Source: Misgurnus anguillicaudatus
Taxonomy: Eukaryota; Chordata; Actinopteri; Cypriniformes; Cobitidae
Length of the DNA stretch: 64,000 nucleotides
Direction: 5' to 3'
Assembly: GCF_027580225.2 (NCBI RefSeq)
Contig: NC_073360.2
Location: 11,896,501 to 11,960,500, forward strand
Part shown: positions 53,060 through 64,000 of the stretch, piece by piece
Numbering within the stretch: position 1 is the first letter of the stretch
Layout of the letters: each line of letters opens with the position of its first letter
The notes under the pieces: model-generated
The model's input: only the letters and a program-made list of their open reading frames with translations
Told to the model about the DNA's origin: nothing
Databases searched by the model: none
Made by a program: the position numbers and the translations under genes

Positions 53060-53611
53060 CTATTTTTACAACACTAAGAAGGCGCGACACAACATGAAAC
53101 TTTGCTCGAAGTATCACCTGGATCTCTACACATGAACGTGAGTATTGAGAACATTGTTTGTGAACACAGAGTTTACTAAAAAGAAGGTTTTGAACAACTG
53201 ACTTTGTCTGTTATCCGCTCGCCATCTTTGCCAGACATAAAGAATCGATTTCCGAATGCGAATGAATGAATCTCATATAAGGCTCCTTTTTCAACTAGAA
53301 GGTTTTTCACTTGCGACAAAACAACAAATTATGCGTGCATTTATATGGAACTATGCTTTAGGAGCTATCCATCTTTACTCTCCTCCCTCCTTACGTCGCA
53401 TTCAGAGATAAATACATCTTGACTGGCAAGATGGCGGCGAGCGGACGCCAAAACAGCCAGAGTCAGTTGTTCAAAACCTTCTTTTTAGTAAACTCTGGTG
53501 TACACAAACAATGTTCTCAATGTTCAAGTTCACGTGTAGAGACACAGGTGATACTTCAAGCATAGTTTCATGTTATGACGCGCCTTCATAGTGTTGTAAA
53601 AACAGCGATTT
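53060..53611. repeat. large inverted repeat (arms about 175-185 bp)
   Basis: Left arm 53060-53232 and right arm 53425-53611 are inverted copies, with shared TTTTTACAACACTA, AACATGAAACT, AGAACATTGTTTGTG and AAAAGAAGGTTTTGAACAAC segments and a loop of about 190 bp. Probably a palindromic MITE; the outer boundary was not fixed. Confidence 0.85.
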
Positions 53612-55095
53612 TGATGCTCACAAATGATGCTCATTTTCCTGATACTCCGATAGCATCATTTGAGTCTACCTTCACCTCTCAGCCAACATCTGCGTACCTC
53701 CCCTCCAACCATTACAGACGTGACCGCACCGAAAACAGCAGTTTTAGGCTCTGTAGTAGCTGACTATCTTGCGGGTGGGTGTGATATGATAATTTACACA
53801 TATAGTAAAACACTAAAAATCAGCCCCACTTAAAGTTAGGGTTTTTCTAAATGACACAAAAAAAAAACACAAACCACCATGAACATTCATCATAGTGAAA
53901 TTTGAACAGTCACGCCTTACACTGCCTCAACATTTTTTACATTTGGTAATTATTATTAAAAAGGTATTTGATCAAAGAATGTAGCCTGACAAGACAGGTG
54001 TGAGCTGCTCCCCATCACATTCAGGTAACTCCTTAGGATGTGTACCATAACATCAAGGTGACATACCTGTTTTATTGAACTAATACATATTTTTGGAAGC
54101 AAACGTCAAAAATTATAATTAAGACACAACAGAACCGGTCTGTGTCTTTCATAGAAACCTGTCAACGTCACATATACGTGTTATATAGCATTACACGCTC
54201 CTGTATAGCTCAATGGGTTCGAACCCACATAGTGATGGATGTGTTTAATGCAAAGCAAGTTGCACAAAATGAAGTGCACGAATGATGCAGCAGTGCAAAC
54301 AAAACTTGAAGAGCTTCAATAGATTACGTGCTGTCTCCATTGTTCAATATGGTGACATCTCGGCTTTCCTGGGCACATTACAGATGCTTAAAATAGCAGC
54401 AGTCCGGTAACACATTAAGCTTTCCATCATTCGTGGTTATAGTGTTACACTATAAGAGATTTTAACAGGTTTAAGAGACACAGAGTCAGTATTCAGGTCA
54501 ATACTTGGATAAGTGTATAAATGGGCGTGTCAAAAATAGACACATGCAAACTTGACAACGGGCAAAATATCAACAGAGAAAATGATGACATCCGCTCTGG
54601 CTTGCTCAGCAACTTTCAAAATTAATCAAACAGAAGAAGGCTTTTCATAATTTGTTTCACAATGCTTTCGTGTTTGACGCCTTGCACAATGTTGACCAGT
54701 TCTCTTTTGTTTCTTTCTGTTTAACAATCAAACATTTTCAAGCGGCCAAAAAGGAATATGGGGTATGTATTTGAAAAATGTAAATCATAATTTGATCTGA
54801 GAGTAAATAAAGACTTCAAATGACTCATATGGATTAATTTAAAGCTACTTTTACCTTTTCAGCTGCGAGTTTGAAAACTTCTAAAGAAATTTCTAAAAAA
54901 AGTCACAAATAAATTAAAAATATTGGAGATGATTTGTTTCCCCCCATTTCGGGTTGCCAGAAACATACAGGAGCGCAATTGATGTTGGAAAGCATACATT
55001 ATCTGCTTATTTTTTCGTATACTATGTTTTTGTTCTCTGAAACCTACAAACTGCCAATGTGGACTCAATCTGCAGCTCATTTTCGAGCTGCATAC
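53612..55095. other. no gene recognised; small tRNA-like box at 54204-54232
   Basis: Unassigned DNA. GCTCAATGGGTTCGAACCCA near 54208 looks like a tRNA-derived SINE internal promoter B box, but the surrounding sequence does not form a tRNA. Confidence 0.4.
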
Positions 55096-55099
55096 ACCG

Positions 55100-55310
55100 G
55101 AGGTCGCATTTATGGGTCATTGTGGCCTCAAGTTTTGGTAAACCATTATCTGCAAGCATGTGAAAAATTAGGTCATTGAAATTCGGCTCTCCTTATGATG
55201 TCAAAAGGGGATCTTATTACAATAATTGTATTTTGAGCTAAAATGGACTTTGGGGACACCAAAGATTTATTTGACATCTTAAAAAATTATTGTGACATGT
55301 CCCCTTTAAG
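55100..55310. repeat. relic of the AGGGGCCATG MITE
   Basis: TTGGTAAACCATTATCTGCA, GAAATTCGGCTCTCCTTATG and CCAAAGATTTATTTGACATC match 11715-12110, and the right end CATGTCCCCTTTAA is kept. The middle is deleted. Confidence 0.8.
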
Positions 55311-55825
55311 CAACCATGATAACTGGCAGTGGGCGGGATCACATAGACCAAAAACAGACATTTGGAGAGGGAAGGTGCATTTTTAAAAGGAGAATAACTG
55401 GCTACAGCGTTGTTTTTTAGAGAAATAGATATTATGTGAACTTTCTTAAATTTGCTGATCTCTGCGCTAAATGGCAGTGTCGTGGATGGATAGTGCAGAT
55501 TAAGGGCGAAATTATCCCCTTCTGACCAGGGCTGTCACAAGGATTAAATAATCATCTCATCGTGATTGTTTGACTTCATCGCGATGATTTCAGATCACCG
55601 CAATAATTGCACATCTCTTTAAAAAACACAAGGGGGAGCTGCAGCGCCTGTATAAATGAGTCCGTATCAGATGGCGCTCCTTAACTGACATTGTAAACGC
55701 AATACATTGCAAAGCCATTTAATACAGTGGAAAAAAAATTATTATATTTATATTTTTATTTATTTATATATTTATATTTTTGTAACTCATCCGTTTAAAT
55801 TATATTAAGCCTTAAAGTTCTGAAT

Positions 55826-56085
55826 AATTAAGGGTGTGGCCACTTGAGTGAGGGGTAAACGGCCACTGCTGTCACTAGACTCGCGCTAGGCGGGCCTGGT
55901 TTCAGCAACCAGCCACCTCAGCTTCACCCATGTCCCGCCTCATTTCCCATTTTCGGTTTTCCGCAAGTGATCGCCAAGATGGCAATGGCAGGCAATGCCT
56001 ACAGTACTTTAAGCATAAAAAACGATCTTCAGAAATCAATGCGTGACGTCATGGACACTACCTCCATATTTTTTTACAGGCTATG
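55826..56085 (+). repeat. third copy of the GACGTCA...CCATATTTTTTTACAG repeat
   Basis: GGGTGTGGCCACTTGAGTGA, CTTCACCCATGTCCCGCCTC and TGCGTGACGTCATGGACAC follow the order of the 15190-15368 and inverted 38565-38830 copies. Confidence 0.68.
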
Positions 56086-56383
56086 GGTAAAACATACATT
56101 TCCAAAACAGCAAATCCAAATTTAGGGAAGTGAAGGTCAGGATGCTATTTTTAGGGATATGTAAGGAATTGTGGTCCAGTACTAATATGACCTTAGTAGG
56201 ATTGGCTATTTAGGGCCTGTTCTGGTATAGTCAGTTTATTTTTATAGCATTTTTATTTTCAGTTTTATTTTCAGACACTTTATTGTGTTTATTTCTTATG
56301 AAGAATTTTCAGTTTTTAAAAGATATATTCATTTAATTATATATATTTACTGCCAGGTAAACCTAGCAAAAGATTTAATTTAA

Positions 56384-56750
56384 AGGTGCAGTATGTAATT
56401 TTTAGAAGGATCTCTTGACAGAAATGTAAAATAATATACAAAACTATATTATCAGGGGTGTATAAAGACCTTTCATAATGAACCGTTATGTTTTTATAAC
56501 CTTAGAATCAGACGTTTTTATCTACATACACAGAGGGTCCCCTTACATGGAAGACGCCATTTTGTGCCACCATGTTTCTACAAAAGCTCTTAACGGACAA
56601 ACTTTTTTATTAAGTTGTCTCTAACAGTGTCATGTTTGTCCTTTGTCGGCTACTGTAGCTTCTCTATGTTTTTCAAAAGCAAGGGGTGAGCTTTGAACTG
56701 CAATTTGCAACCTCACCACTAGATGCGGCTAAAATTTACACACTGCACCT
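56384..56750. mobile_element. AGGTGCAGTATG-family MITE, copy 3
   Basis: AGGTGCAGTATGTAATTTTT to TTACACACTGCACCT with TTAA on both sides (56380-56383 and 56751-56754), 367 bp. Very close to 6246-6621. Its right-hand flank to about 56836 is shared with 61578-61663. Confidence 0.9.
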
Positions 56751-56836
56751 TTAATGTAGTTTTACATCTATTAAAACTTCAGTAAGGTGGCTACACAATA
56801 ATAGCATCCCTAATTTCATTGATAATATAGCAGAAT

Positions 56837-58220
56837 GGTTTTCCAAAACTAAGTTACTGGGTTGAACTTTTACACATTTTCTAGGTTGATAAAAGCACTG
56901 AGGACCCAATTATAGCACGTAAACAGGGAAAAAGTCTGAACTTTTAAAAGAAATTTTAGCCCCAAACAACTACGGTTAAGTTTTGACATCTTTTAGTAGA
57001 TCTACATGCCATCCATGAACCAAAAAAACTGGTCAGAAAAAAAATTGACAAAAAATGGTCTCAAGCTATCACTGGCGCAGTACACTTTAAATAAGTTCTA
57101 ATATGTAGCATTTAGTTCCAGATATGTATGTATTTGGCTCCAGTATGGACCTCCAAAGTACTAAATTGAACTCTTTAGGTGCAAATGTGTACTTGTTGAA
57201 AAGGTATAGTTTGTATAACTTGATTTATGACCATATTCATGCAATTTTCCAATCCATGTGTAAAACTGTGACTTTAATCAATGAGTTCATCTGAACTGGC
57301 AAAACTTCAAACAGTTAGTGTGATGAATATAAACCACCTCTGAAAATACAAAACATTTCTCTCCAAAAGTCCCCTACAAATGAAAAATGATGAAATCTAA
57401 AAGCACAAATGGGAGTGAAAAGACATTTGCTTTAAAAAACACACACTTATGTGTGTCAAGAAACCAATGATGTGTGTCCAATGAAATGTCAGAAAGTTAA
57501 ATACAAAAACAAACATTTCTCATTCAGTTCTTTCAATGCCAAATAATCCAAGCCTGCTCTTCAAATTCATTTTATAGTTGTTTACATTTGAGTGTATGTG
57601 TCAACAACTGTCTCGTGTCTCATTTCGGTTTCAATTCCTCTTTTCAGAATACATCTGGAATAAACAAGAACTTAGGTCTGAAACTTATGAAAGATAATGT
57701 AACTGTACCTCTATCATAACATAGTAGGTGCATATCTGTCACAATAACAGATGTTAATACAGGAACCCAAAGTTTCTACAAAATATTTCATACATGTGAC
57801 TCTAATTAAACAAAAACTGCACATTAAAATGTTTTCCATTGAATTACAGGATGACAAGGTTTCAAACCAGAACAAGTCTGCACATAAACATGATTTCTGA
57901 AGCATTGCTTTAATCACTGAAAACAGCCAGGAAAACATTCATGCAACTCATTTGTTTTCTGGACCTTCGTTTGACCTTACAAGTGATTTTTGTGGTATTA
58001 GGAATGGTGACTAAACTGAACAAGAATCGAAACATTCATCATAACATCTTACTGAACCACCATGCTCGCTGATAGACCAATCACCTTGAGATCAACTTAT
58101 GCCAAAGCTCATCCAGGGAATGTTCCCAATGGTTTTCGGTATCAATGTAACTTGTTGGTGTATACAGTATGTAAGCTGGTTTCTTTGTTACAGAAAGAAA
58201 TATATATAGATATATATATA
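56837..58220. other. no gene recognised
   Basis: A fragment of the AGGGGCCATG MITE (GTTTTCCAAAACTAAGTTAC ... GACCCAATTATAGCAC) occupies about 56830-56955, then unassigned DNA to 58220 with a short TATA-rich run at 58198-58220. Short open frames show no domain. Confidence 0.5.
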
Positions 58221-58685
58221 GCTGTTTCCCAATTCAAGGGCTGCGACCTTATAAGCATGCAACCTTAAAAGGGAGCACTTGGTCTTTCAAGGGGGCAGCC
58301 TCAGAAGTTTGCGAAGAGAAATGAAATGAGACGGTCTACCCTTCGGAGGGCCCATAATTTGCGTCACCTGCTGCACGCGCCCACCGCGCCTGTCAGCAGG
58401 ACACAGCGGAGACGTTTCTGGCTTATATATATGGAATCAGAAAAATATTTATTTATTTTAGAAAATATGACACGTTGATGTAGATTACACTATTAAACAG
58501 TATATTAAATTAATCAACCTTACAAATATACGCAACATAAAAAGAATAATATTAACACAAAACATAACTTATAATGCTAAAACAGTGACAAGAAAAATGT
58601 TTTCTGATAAATACACACTTGCTGTGACGCAATCGGTCTTAAAATGCGCCCTTAGAAGGTTGCAGCCTTTGAATTGGGACACAGC
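58221..58685. mobile_element. MITE GCTGTTTCCCAATTCAAGGG
   Basis: GCTGTTTCCCAATTCAAGGG mirrors the right end TTTGAATTGGGACACAGC, with GCTGCGACCTT / AAGGTTGCAGC just inside. 465 bp. The target duplication is not clear beside the TATA repeat. Confidence 0.8.
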
Positions 58686-58817
58686 AAGAATGTGACTCTC
58701 TCCTTAACTATATATTTATGTTTAGTTTAAAATACACTTAAAATACACTTAATTAAAATGTACTCTATTATACAATTATAATTTGCTAAAGCATGTTACA
58801 ATTACTAATATTAAAAT

Positions 58818-59193
58818 CAGTGGCGGCCAGTGACTTATTTTTCGAGGGCGCTCGAAGCGAAGCTCGTCACAACATGTATGTAGCTCGTCATGTGTGTGGT
58901 TCATCATTTCAAAATGTGTTCGATCCGTCATGTGAACCTTGTCAGATACTTGCTTAATCTTGTGTAATCAAAGTTTAGTGTTAAATTAGTGTCTTGCGAG
59001 TATTTTGTGAACGTGAGCGCGTCTCTTTTATCATAAACCCTTTTGACGCGTGTGCAGCAGGCATTTATTTTGACATCATTTATGTTAACATCATGCAACT
59101 AACACATATTTTGACATGACTAGCAACAAACGACACTCCAAACACATATTTTGAATTCGCGCCCCTCTGAAGATAAGTCACTGGCCGCTACTG
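58818..59193. mobile_element. hAT-like MITE CAGTGGCGGCCAGTGACTTA
   Basis: CAGTGGCGGCCAGTGACTTA and TAAGTCACTGGCCGCTACTG bound 376 bp, flanked by an exact 8-bp ATTAAAAT duplication (58810-58817 and 59194-59201). No coding. Confidence 0.93.
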
Positions 59194-59201
59194 ATTAAAA
59201 T

Positions 59202-60078
59202 ATTAAATCTGCATTTTTATTTACTTTTTTAGTTAAAAATAAACAAAAATGTAAGTACATAAAAAACAATGTTTATCTTGATCTGAAACTGTCAATTTTA
59301 ATTTTTTTTTAAATGTATGTTTTAAACAGAGATGGTGATAAAGAGGCAAAACCTTGGTGTGTTTAATCGTTTTCTTTCAGTTTTATAATTAAAATACAGG
59401 AAGCCAAAGAAAGTTGTGCCTGGTGTTTAACTTGTAGTTTGCAGCTTTATTCTGTAGAAAACTATGGTATACAATATATATATATACAATATGGTATGAT
59501 AAATTTATGTATTTCATAAATACATTAATTTATCATACAGGCCCTAGTTTTAGATCCACTGGTATACAGTATAACTATTATGTATCACCGCAGTAGCACT
59601 AATAGGTGGGCAATATCAGAGTAGAAGTTAAGAAATTAATTTAAGATGACTAAATAATCAGTTGTAGTTTTACCCACATTATTTAGGCCAATAAACGCAA
59701 AACAGTATCGACATTACAACAATGGTCAACAGTGTCAAGTCAAACGCTGCACATTTTGTATGCAACTTTAGGAAGTGACAATGTTTTTGTGGGTAGAGAG
59801 AAAAAGGTGACCTACATTTAAACAGATATTCCAGCAGATGAGCAATCTTAACCAGCGCTCACATGAGAGAAATGACAATGTTTTTACCACACATGCATGA
59901 GAAACTCGACTCTGCATAATACCATCAGATAAAACAACTCATATCAAGCCAAGGCAACCCGCAACCAAAGGAAAACAATGCCGCTATTATGAACAAGACG
60001 GCACATAAACTATGGAAAAAGATGCTAACAGTGTAAGACTATTTTGGGGCAGATGTATTAACAGCTTGCGCCAGCATT
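59202..60078. other. no gene recognised
   Basis: Unassigned AT-rich sequence with a small palindrome near 59462-59540 (ATAAATTTATGTATTTCATA and TACATTAATTTATCATAC). Confidence 0.5.
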
Positions 60079-61040
60079 ACGGTTATGCCGATAGACGATA
60101 CTATCGACAATAGCCAGACATATGGCCGATAGCGGGCTTTCATGACCATAGTTGGCGATAGTAATTATTATTATCATCATCATAGTTTCACATTAAAGCG
60201 GCTGTTTTCCTGTGTTTTTGAAGCTTTTGTGTGCAATATAACATGTGTTCATGTTTCGTGTATAAAGAAACGCAGTATGTTTCACACAATTTTCTTATCT
60301 CTATACCGGTCTTTGGGCTGATGTCTTTCTTGATCTATGAAGTCCGCTCTTCAGAAATACGTAACGAGTTTTGACTGTGTAGCTTGTTTAGTGTGTTGTT
60401 ATTCAACAGCAGCTTAGCTTAGCTGGCGACTGGCGAGCTAAGTCATAAACTCTTATATTGACGTTATTTTTTCAGGAAGTAGAGAGCTGGATTTCAAACA
60501 AGCCATTCTCTGTAAAAAAAGAAAATATATTGCTTGGCATTAAACTTTGAGATTTATAATTTTGCAGGTATCATTTATGCACTAACAGTAACATTACACA
60601 CCAATTAAAGTTTGAAAAATGGAATCACGAAAAACGGACGCTTTAATGCAAACCCTAAAGAATTTTTGCTCTTTCTCCCCCTACAGGTTGGAAGCGGAAT
60701 TGTCCATAACCACTGTCGTAAATAATTTAGCCTACCGCAGCAAAGCTGGCTCTGATTGGATTGTAGGTCTGCCGTAAAGCAAGTTTTTGTAGTTTTCACT
60801 CGAACTACAGGACCGTGACGCGACGGTTGGAAACTTCTTTGGTGCGGTTTTGGCCTATAGAGGGCTGCAAAGCGAATGTGAAAGTGCCGTTCACCCTGTT
60901 TCGAGTGGATGAATGACTGAAACTTTTTTGGAAACGTTATTTTAAGGTAAAAAAACTGTTTGGTGTTGCTTTAACATGCGCATAGCATGCTTTTCCTTGC
61001 ATGAGAGGGTTTGTGGGCTTCACTTTGCACAAGAGAGTTT
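60079..61040 (-). mobile_element. inverted relic of the TAGTGTTGGGCGATA hAT family
   Basis: 60079-60196 (GCCGATAGACGATACTATCG, GCGGGCTTTCATGACC) and 60971-61040 (GCATGCTTTTCCTTGCATGA, GGGTTTGTGGGCTTCACTTT) match the reverse complement of about 22040-22260. The body is truncated and interrupted by a 774-bp insertion. Confidence 0.82.
60197..60970. mobile_element. TTAA-flanked insertion in the hAT relic
   Basis: TTAA lies at 60193-60196 and 60971-60974, and removing the insert plus one TTAA makes the hAT sequence continuous with its sister near 22110-22140 (ATATTAACACCGACAATGCA there). The ends AGCGGCTGTTTTCC and CTGTTTGGTGTTGCT are only weakly inverted. A piggyBac-type target is implied. No transposase is readable. 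Confidence 0.75.
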
Positions 61041-61264
61041 GTAACGCAAGCGGCATGGATTTCTCCTCTTGGAGTCTTGCTTGGACTCTCTGTTAAAACA
61101 AAATGGTTTGCAAGTCAATTTAACCTACTATTTTAAGTTTTGACGTAAAAAGTTGACATAACTTAGAAAAGCAAGTTGAAATTAACATTAATTTTTTTAA
61201 GTTAAAGTAACAACAATATATGTGTCAGGGTCTCTGAAGAAAGATTTTAAATCTATGTTTTTAA

Positions 61265-61577
61265 AAGTGCAGTTTATCAGGGGTGTATAAAGACCTTACA
61301 TTATGAAACGTTATCAGTTTATTACCTTAGAATGAGACGTTTTTATCTACATACACAGAGGGTCCCCTTACATGGAAGTCGCCAATTTGGGCCACCATGT
61401 TACTACAGAAGCCCTTAACGGACAAACTTTTTTTTACTAAGTTGTCTCCGACGATGACATGTTTCGCTACAGTAGTCTCTCTGTGTTTCAAAAGCGAGGG
61501 GTGAGCAGTGGACTGAGCCGTTGGTTGCAATTCACAACCTCACCACTAGATGCCGCTAAAATTTACACACTGCACCT
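61265..61577. mobile_element. AGGTGCAGTGTG-family MITE, 5'-deleted copy 4
   Basis: TTAA at 61261-61264, then AAGTGCAGTTTATCAGGGGT (an internal deletion of the left subterminal part), CTCACCACTAGATGCCGCT, and TTACACACTGCACCT before TTAA at 61578-61581. Confidence 0.85.
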
Positions 61578-61663
61578 TTAATGTAGTTTTACATCTATTA
61601 AAACTACAGTAAGGTGGCTGCACAATAATAGCATCCCTAATTTAATTGATAATATAGCAGCCC

Positions 61664-63090
61664 TGAATGTAAACAAGACCAATGCTTGTGTAACCAATGC
61701 ACATTTGTTCAGTCAACACAACACATACTGTAAGATGCGACGTGCTTTATAAAACACACCACACCGACTCCAATCAACACCAAGTACTGGAACAATCCTT
61801 GTGGTATTCCGATTTCCCATCAAGATCAAATTTTGGACCCTCTACAAATAAAAAATGTAGGATAGGATTTCGGGAAGTACCGCATTTTGAAATAATGTGA
61901 ATTCACAAGAATGTTTCATAACTTCAGAAAAACAAGGGCAGGACTATCTTACAACATGCTTTAAGAATTAACTCAAAAGAAAGAAAATCTCCAAAAACAC
62001 ACAGGTCATGGGTGAACACAAACCACAGACCCCAAATATCTAGAGATGCTTAAACTCTTTTGTCGAAGACCTGAATTCACCACAAATATATTTCACATGC
62101 TACTCACGTTCCAAACAAATCCCAAAGCGTTACTTAGAAAATGTATGGTTTGACTTAATGACATCAATAAATTAAGTGTACTTTATTTATACATACACAT
62201 TTAAGTGTATGAGGCATTTTAGCCTGAATAAAAGGCTATTGATCATGTTTATATGTCCTATATAGGACACTACTGTTGTGTGTGTATATGTTTGTGTAAA
62301 ACATGTTAAAATTCAGATGAATCAATGCTATTGTTTTTGAATGACACGCCCCCTGGTTGGGATTTATAGGCCGGTTGGATGTGAGGTGTGAAAAAGTGCA
62401 AAGGCTTTTGAACAGTGCGATTTCAGAAGTCAACTATACCTTGAATTGTCTTATTTAGATATTTGAAAGTGACTGAATCACAGTGAGGAGTAAACAGATT
62501 AGGGCAAACTTTTACATCCTTATTTGGATACCCAACAGTTTACCAACCTCAGCAGTTTAACATCCTATTTTACAGATCTACTGCTATTTTACTTCCTTTC
62601 TATAATAGTGGCCAAAACCTCATTTGAAAGCGGCAAACAGACTGTTTTGGAAGGAAATGTTCCAATGCAAAGAAAATTACACAAGGTTTAAAGGTTGCAA
62701 AACATAGCAACAGCTATTAAATATAGCCATTTTATTTACATGCACTTACAACATATTGACAGCTTCCTTAGAAAAAACTTACCAGAGCCTTTCGCAAGAA
62801 TTACAATTGTATTTGTATACACTTCAAATACTAAAGGGAATTCCTCTTATGCTTTCATTTATAGCACGGACCTCATCTAGATCTGAAATGAAGATATTGG
62901 TAAAGGTGAAGATAAGAAAATATTTCTCAAGTCTCTCTTGACGCATTTTGCAACAAAAAAAATCAAGACTGTTTGCCAAAAAACAACATCTGTCTGATGG
63001 GAAATAAGAAGTATTGAGTATTTTCAGATGTGGGGTGTATTTCAATCAGAGATATAAATCATGGTTTTGATAAACATGGACTTTAGCAGC
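61664..63090. other. no gene recognised
   Basis: Unassigned sequence with many short open frames and no recognisable domain or splice-framed exon. Confidence 0.5.
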
Positions 63091-63094
63091 ACAA

Positions 63095-63185
63095 AAGGTC
63101 ATGGGTTCGAACCCAGGGAACACACATACTGATTAAAATGTGTACCTTGTTAGTCGCTCTGGATAAAACGTCTTCCAAATGCAAA
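63095..63185 (+). mobile_element. truncated tRNA-derived SINE
   Basis: GGTCATGGGTTCGAACCCAG is a typical tRNA B box, and it is followed by TTGTTAGTCGCTCTGGATAA and a segment AACGTCTTCCAAATGCAAAT, which resembles the tail widely seen in fish SINEs. The A-box end is missing. Orientation is plus. Confidence 0.75.
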
Positions 63186-63299
63186 TTTACTAATACATTT
63201 TTAAAACCAAAAGTTGTAACATTATTTCAGGCACAACAAACTAACATAATCAACTGTATTGGCATTAACATAACATTAAGTAAGAAATAAATGACGACT

Positions 63300-63588
63300 G
63301 GCCATTGAATTATTCAAAAATAATGCGATGCAAAGCGGAGTGCCGGTTTGCCACCTTGGGTGTGCATTGTTTTCAAACGATTCAACGGCCCGTCGTCAAT
63401 TATTCCTTAAATAATTCAAAGGACCAAAGTCAATTATTCCACTTATACCACAGTTACAACAGACATTGCTCTGGTGGTTATTTTTAAGACATGTGAAAGG
63501 TTAGGTGTGCGCTTATCAAAAAATAACCCGTGGGAAAATTTTCAACCAATCAGAATAAAGCATTTAACAGCTCAGTCTTATAACAAAG
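63300..63588. repeat. copy of the TTATACCAC palindromic repeat, with a longer left part
   Basis: TTATACCACAGTTACAACAG, ATTTTCAACCAATCAGAATA and AACAGCTCAGTCTTATAAC match the 3681-3828 and 7199-7320 copies. The preceding 63300-63440 holds a foldback (GAATTATTCAAAAATAATGC, TTATTCCTTAAATAATTC). Confidence 0.65.
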
Positions 63589-64000
63589 ATTTATAAATGA
63601 TAAAAAAAACCTATGATGCTCTTTTGATGGTTCATGTCTCGAAAAGCTGCAGAGCTGAAAGTGAACCGTAACTCAAGTTATTGGCTTTAAATGGAAAGAG
63701 TGGTCCAGAGTTTGAAACCATTTTCCGTAAAATTGCTACGCCACGACTGGCAAAGCGTTCTATGTACTTTCTACCATGAATACATGAACCCTATTGATAA
63801 CGTTGCATCGAGAAGACACTGTGCTGTGCTCTCTCTCCCTCTCTCTTTGTGCCGTGAAAGCGAATTTGGTTAATTTTCACCTCCAAAGCAGAAGGCTGTG
63901 AACAATCAGTAGTTAAAATTAATCTACGATACCACAACAGGCCCTAATGACTGCTTCTCTAATCTGTAAATTGGGTTAACCATACAGAATAGGTTAGTGT
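63589..64000. other. no gene recognised
   Basis: Unassigned end of the window. A CT-rich run (CTCTCTCCCTCTCTC near 63830) is the only marked feature. Confidence 0.5.

Noticed and set aside
54200..54235. tRNA gene suggested by GGTTCGAACCC
   Set aside because: Only a B-box-like arm is present; acceptor, D and anticodon arms cannot be built. A SINE fragment is more likely.

Overview
The window is vertebrate nuclear DNA, most likely from a ray-finned fish of the carp and minnow group. It is AT-rich, its genes are split by many introns, and it is full of short inverted-repeat DNA transposons of the kinds common in cyprinids (TTAA-flanked, hAT-like with 8-bp duplications, Harbinger-like with TAA duplications, a Tc1 relic). 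The species call is inference; no search was possible.

Four protein-coding loci can be read. (1) trappc4, plus strand, 2628-4680, five exons, 219 aa. (2) slc37a4, minus strand, 10000-5633, eight exons, 429 aa, tail-to-tail with trappc4. (3) A calmodulin gene, plus strand, 13054-29501, six exons, 149 aa, with a long 3' UTR ending near 30975. (4) The last coding exon of a prostanoid receptor, best read as ptgir, minus strand, 43884-43606, tail-to-tail with calmodulin; its main exon is not in the window. In human, TRAPPC4/SLC37A4 are neighbours on 11q23.3 and CALM3/PTGIR are neighbours on 19q13.3, so the fish locus appears to join two conserved gene pairs, and this supports naming the calmodulin gene calm3.

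Layout: 1-1468 is a 31-bp minisatellite split by a TTAA transposon; 2568-4680 trappc4; 5633-10000 slc37a4; 10001-13053 the divergent intergenic region with palindromic repeats; 13054-30975 calmodulin, with introns 1 and 3 loaded with transposons; 30976-43605 repeat-rich intergenic DNA; 43606-43884 the ptgir exon; 43885-64000 either an enormous ptgir intron or intergenic DNA, holding a tandem segmental duplication and many transposon relics.

The genes have unrelated cell roles: vesicle tethering at the Golgi (TRAPPC4), glucose-6-phosphate transport into the ER (SLC37A4), calcium sensing (calmodulin) and prostanoid signalling (receptor). I saw no operon, CRISPR array, RNA gene or convincing new molecular system. 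The most informative structure is the transposon stack in calmodulin intron 3, where target-site duplications let the order of insertion be read directly.
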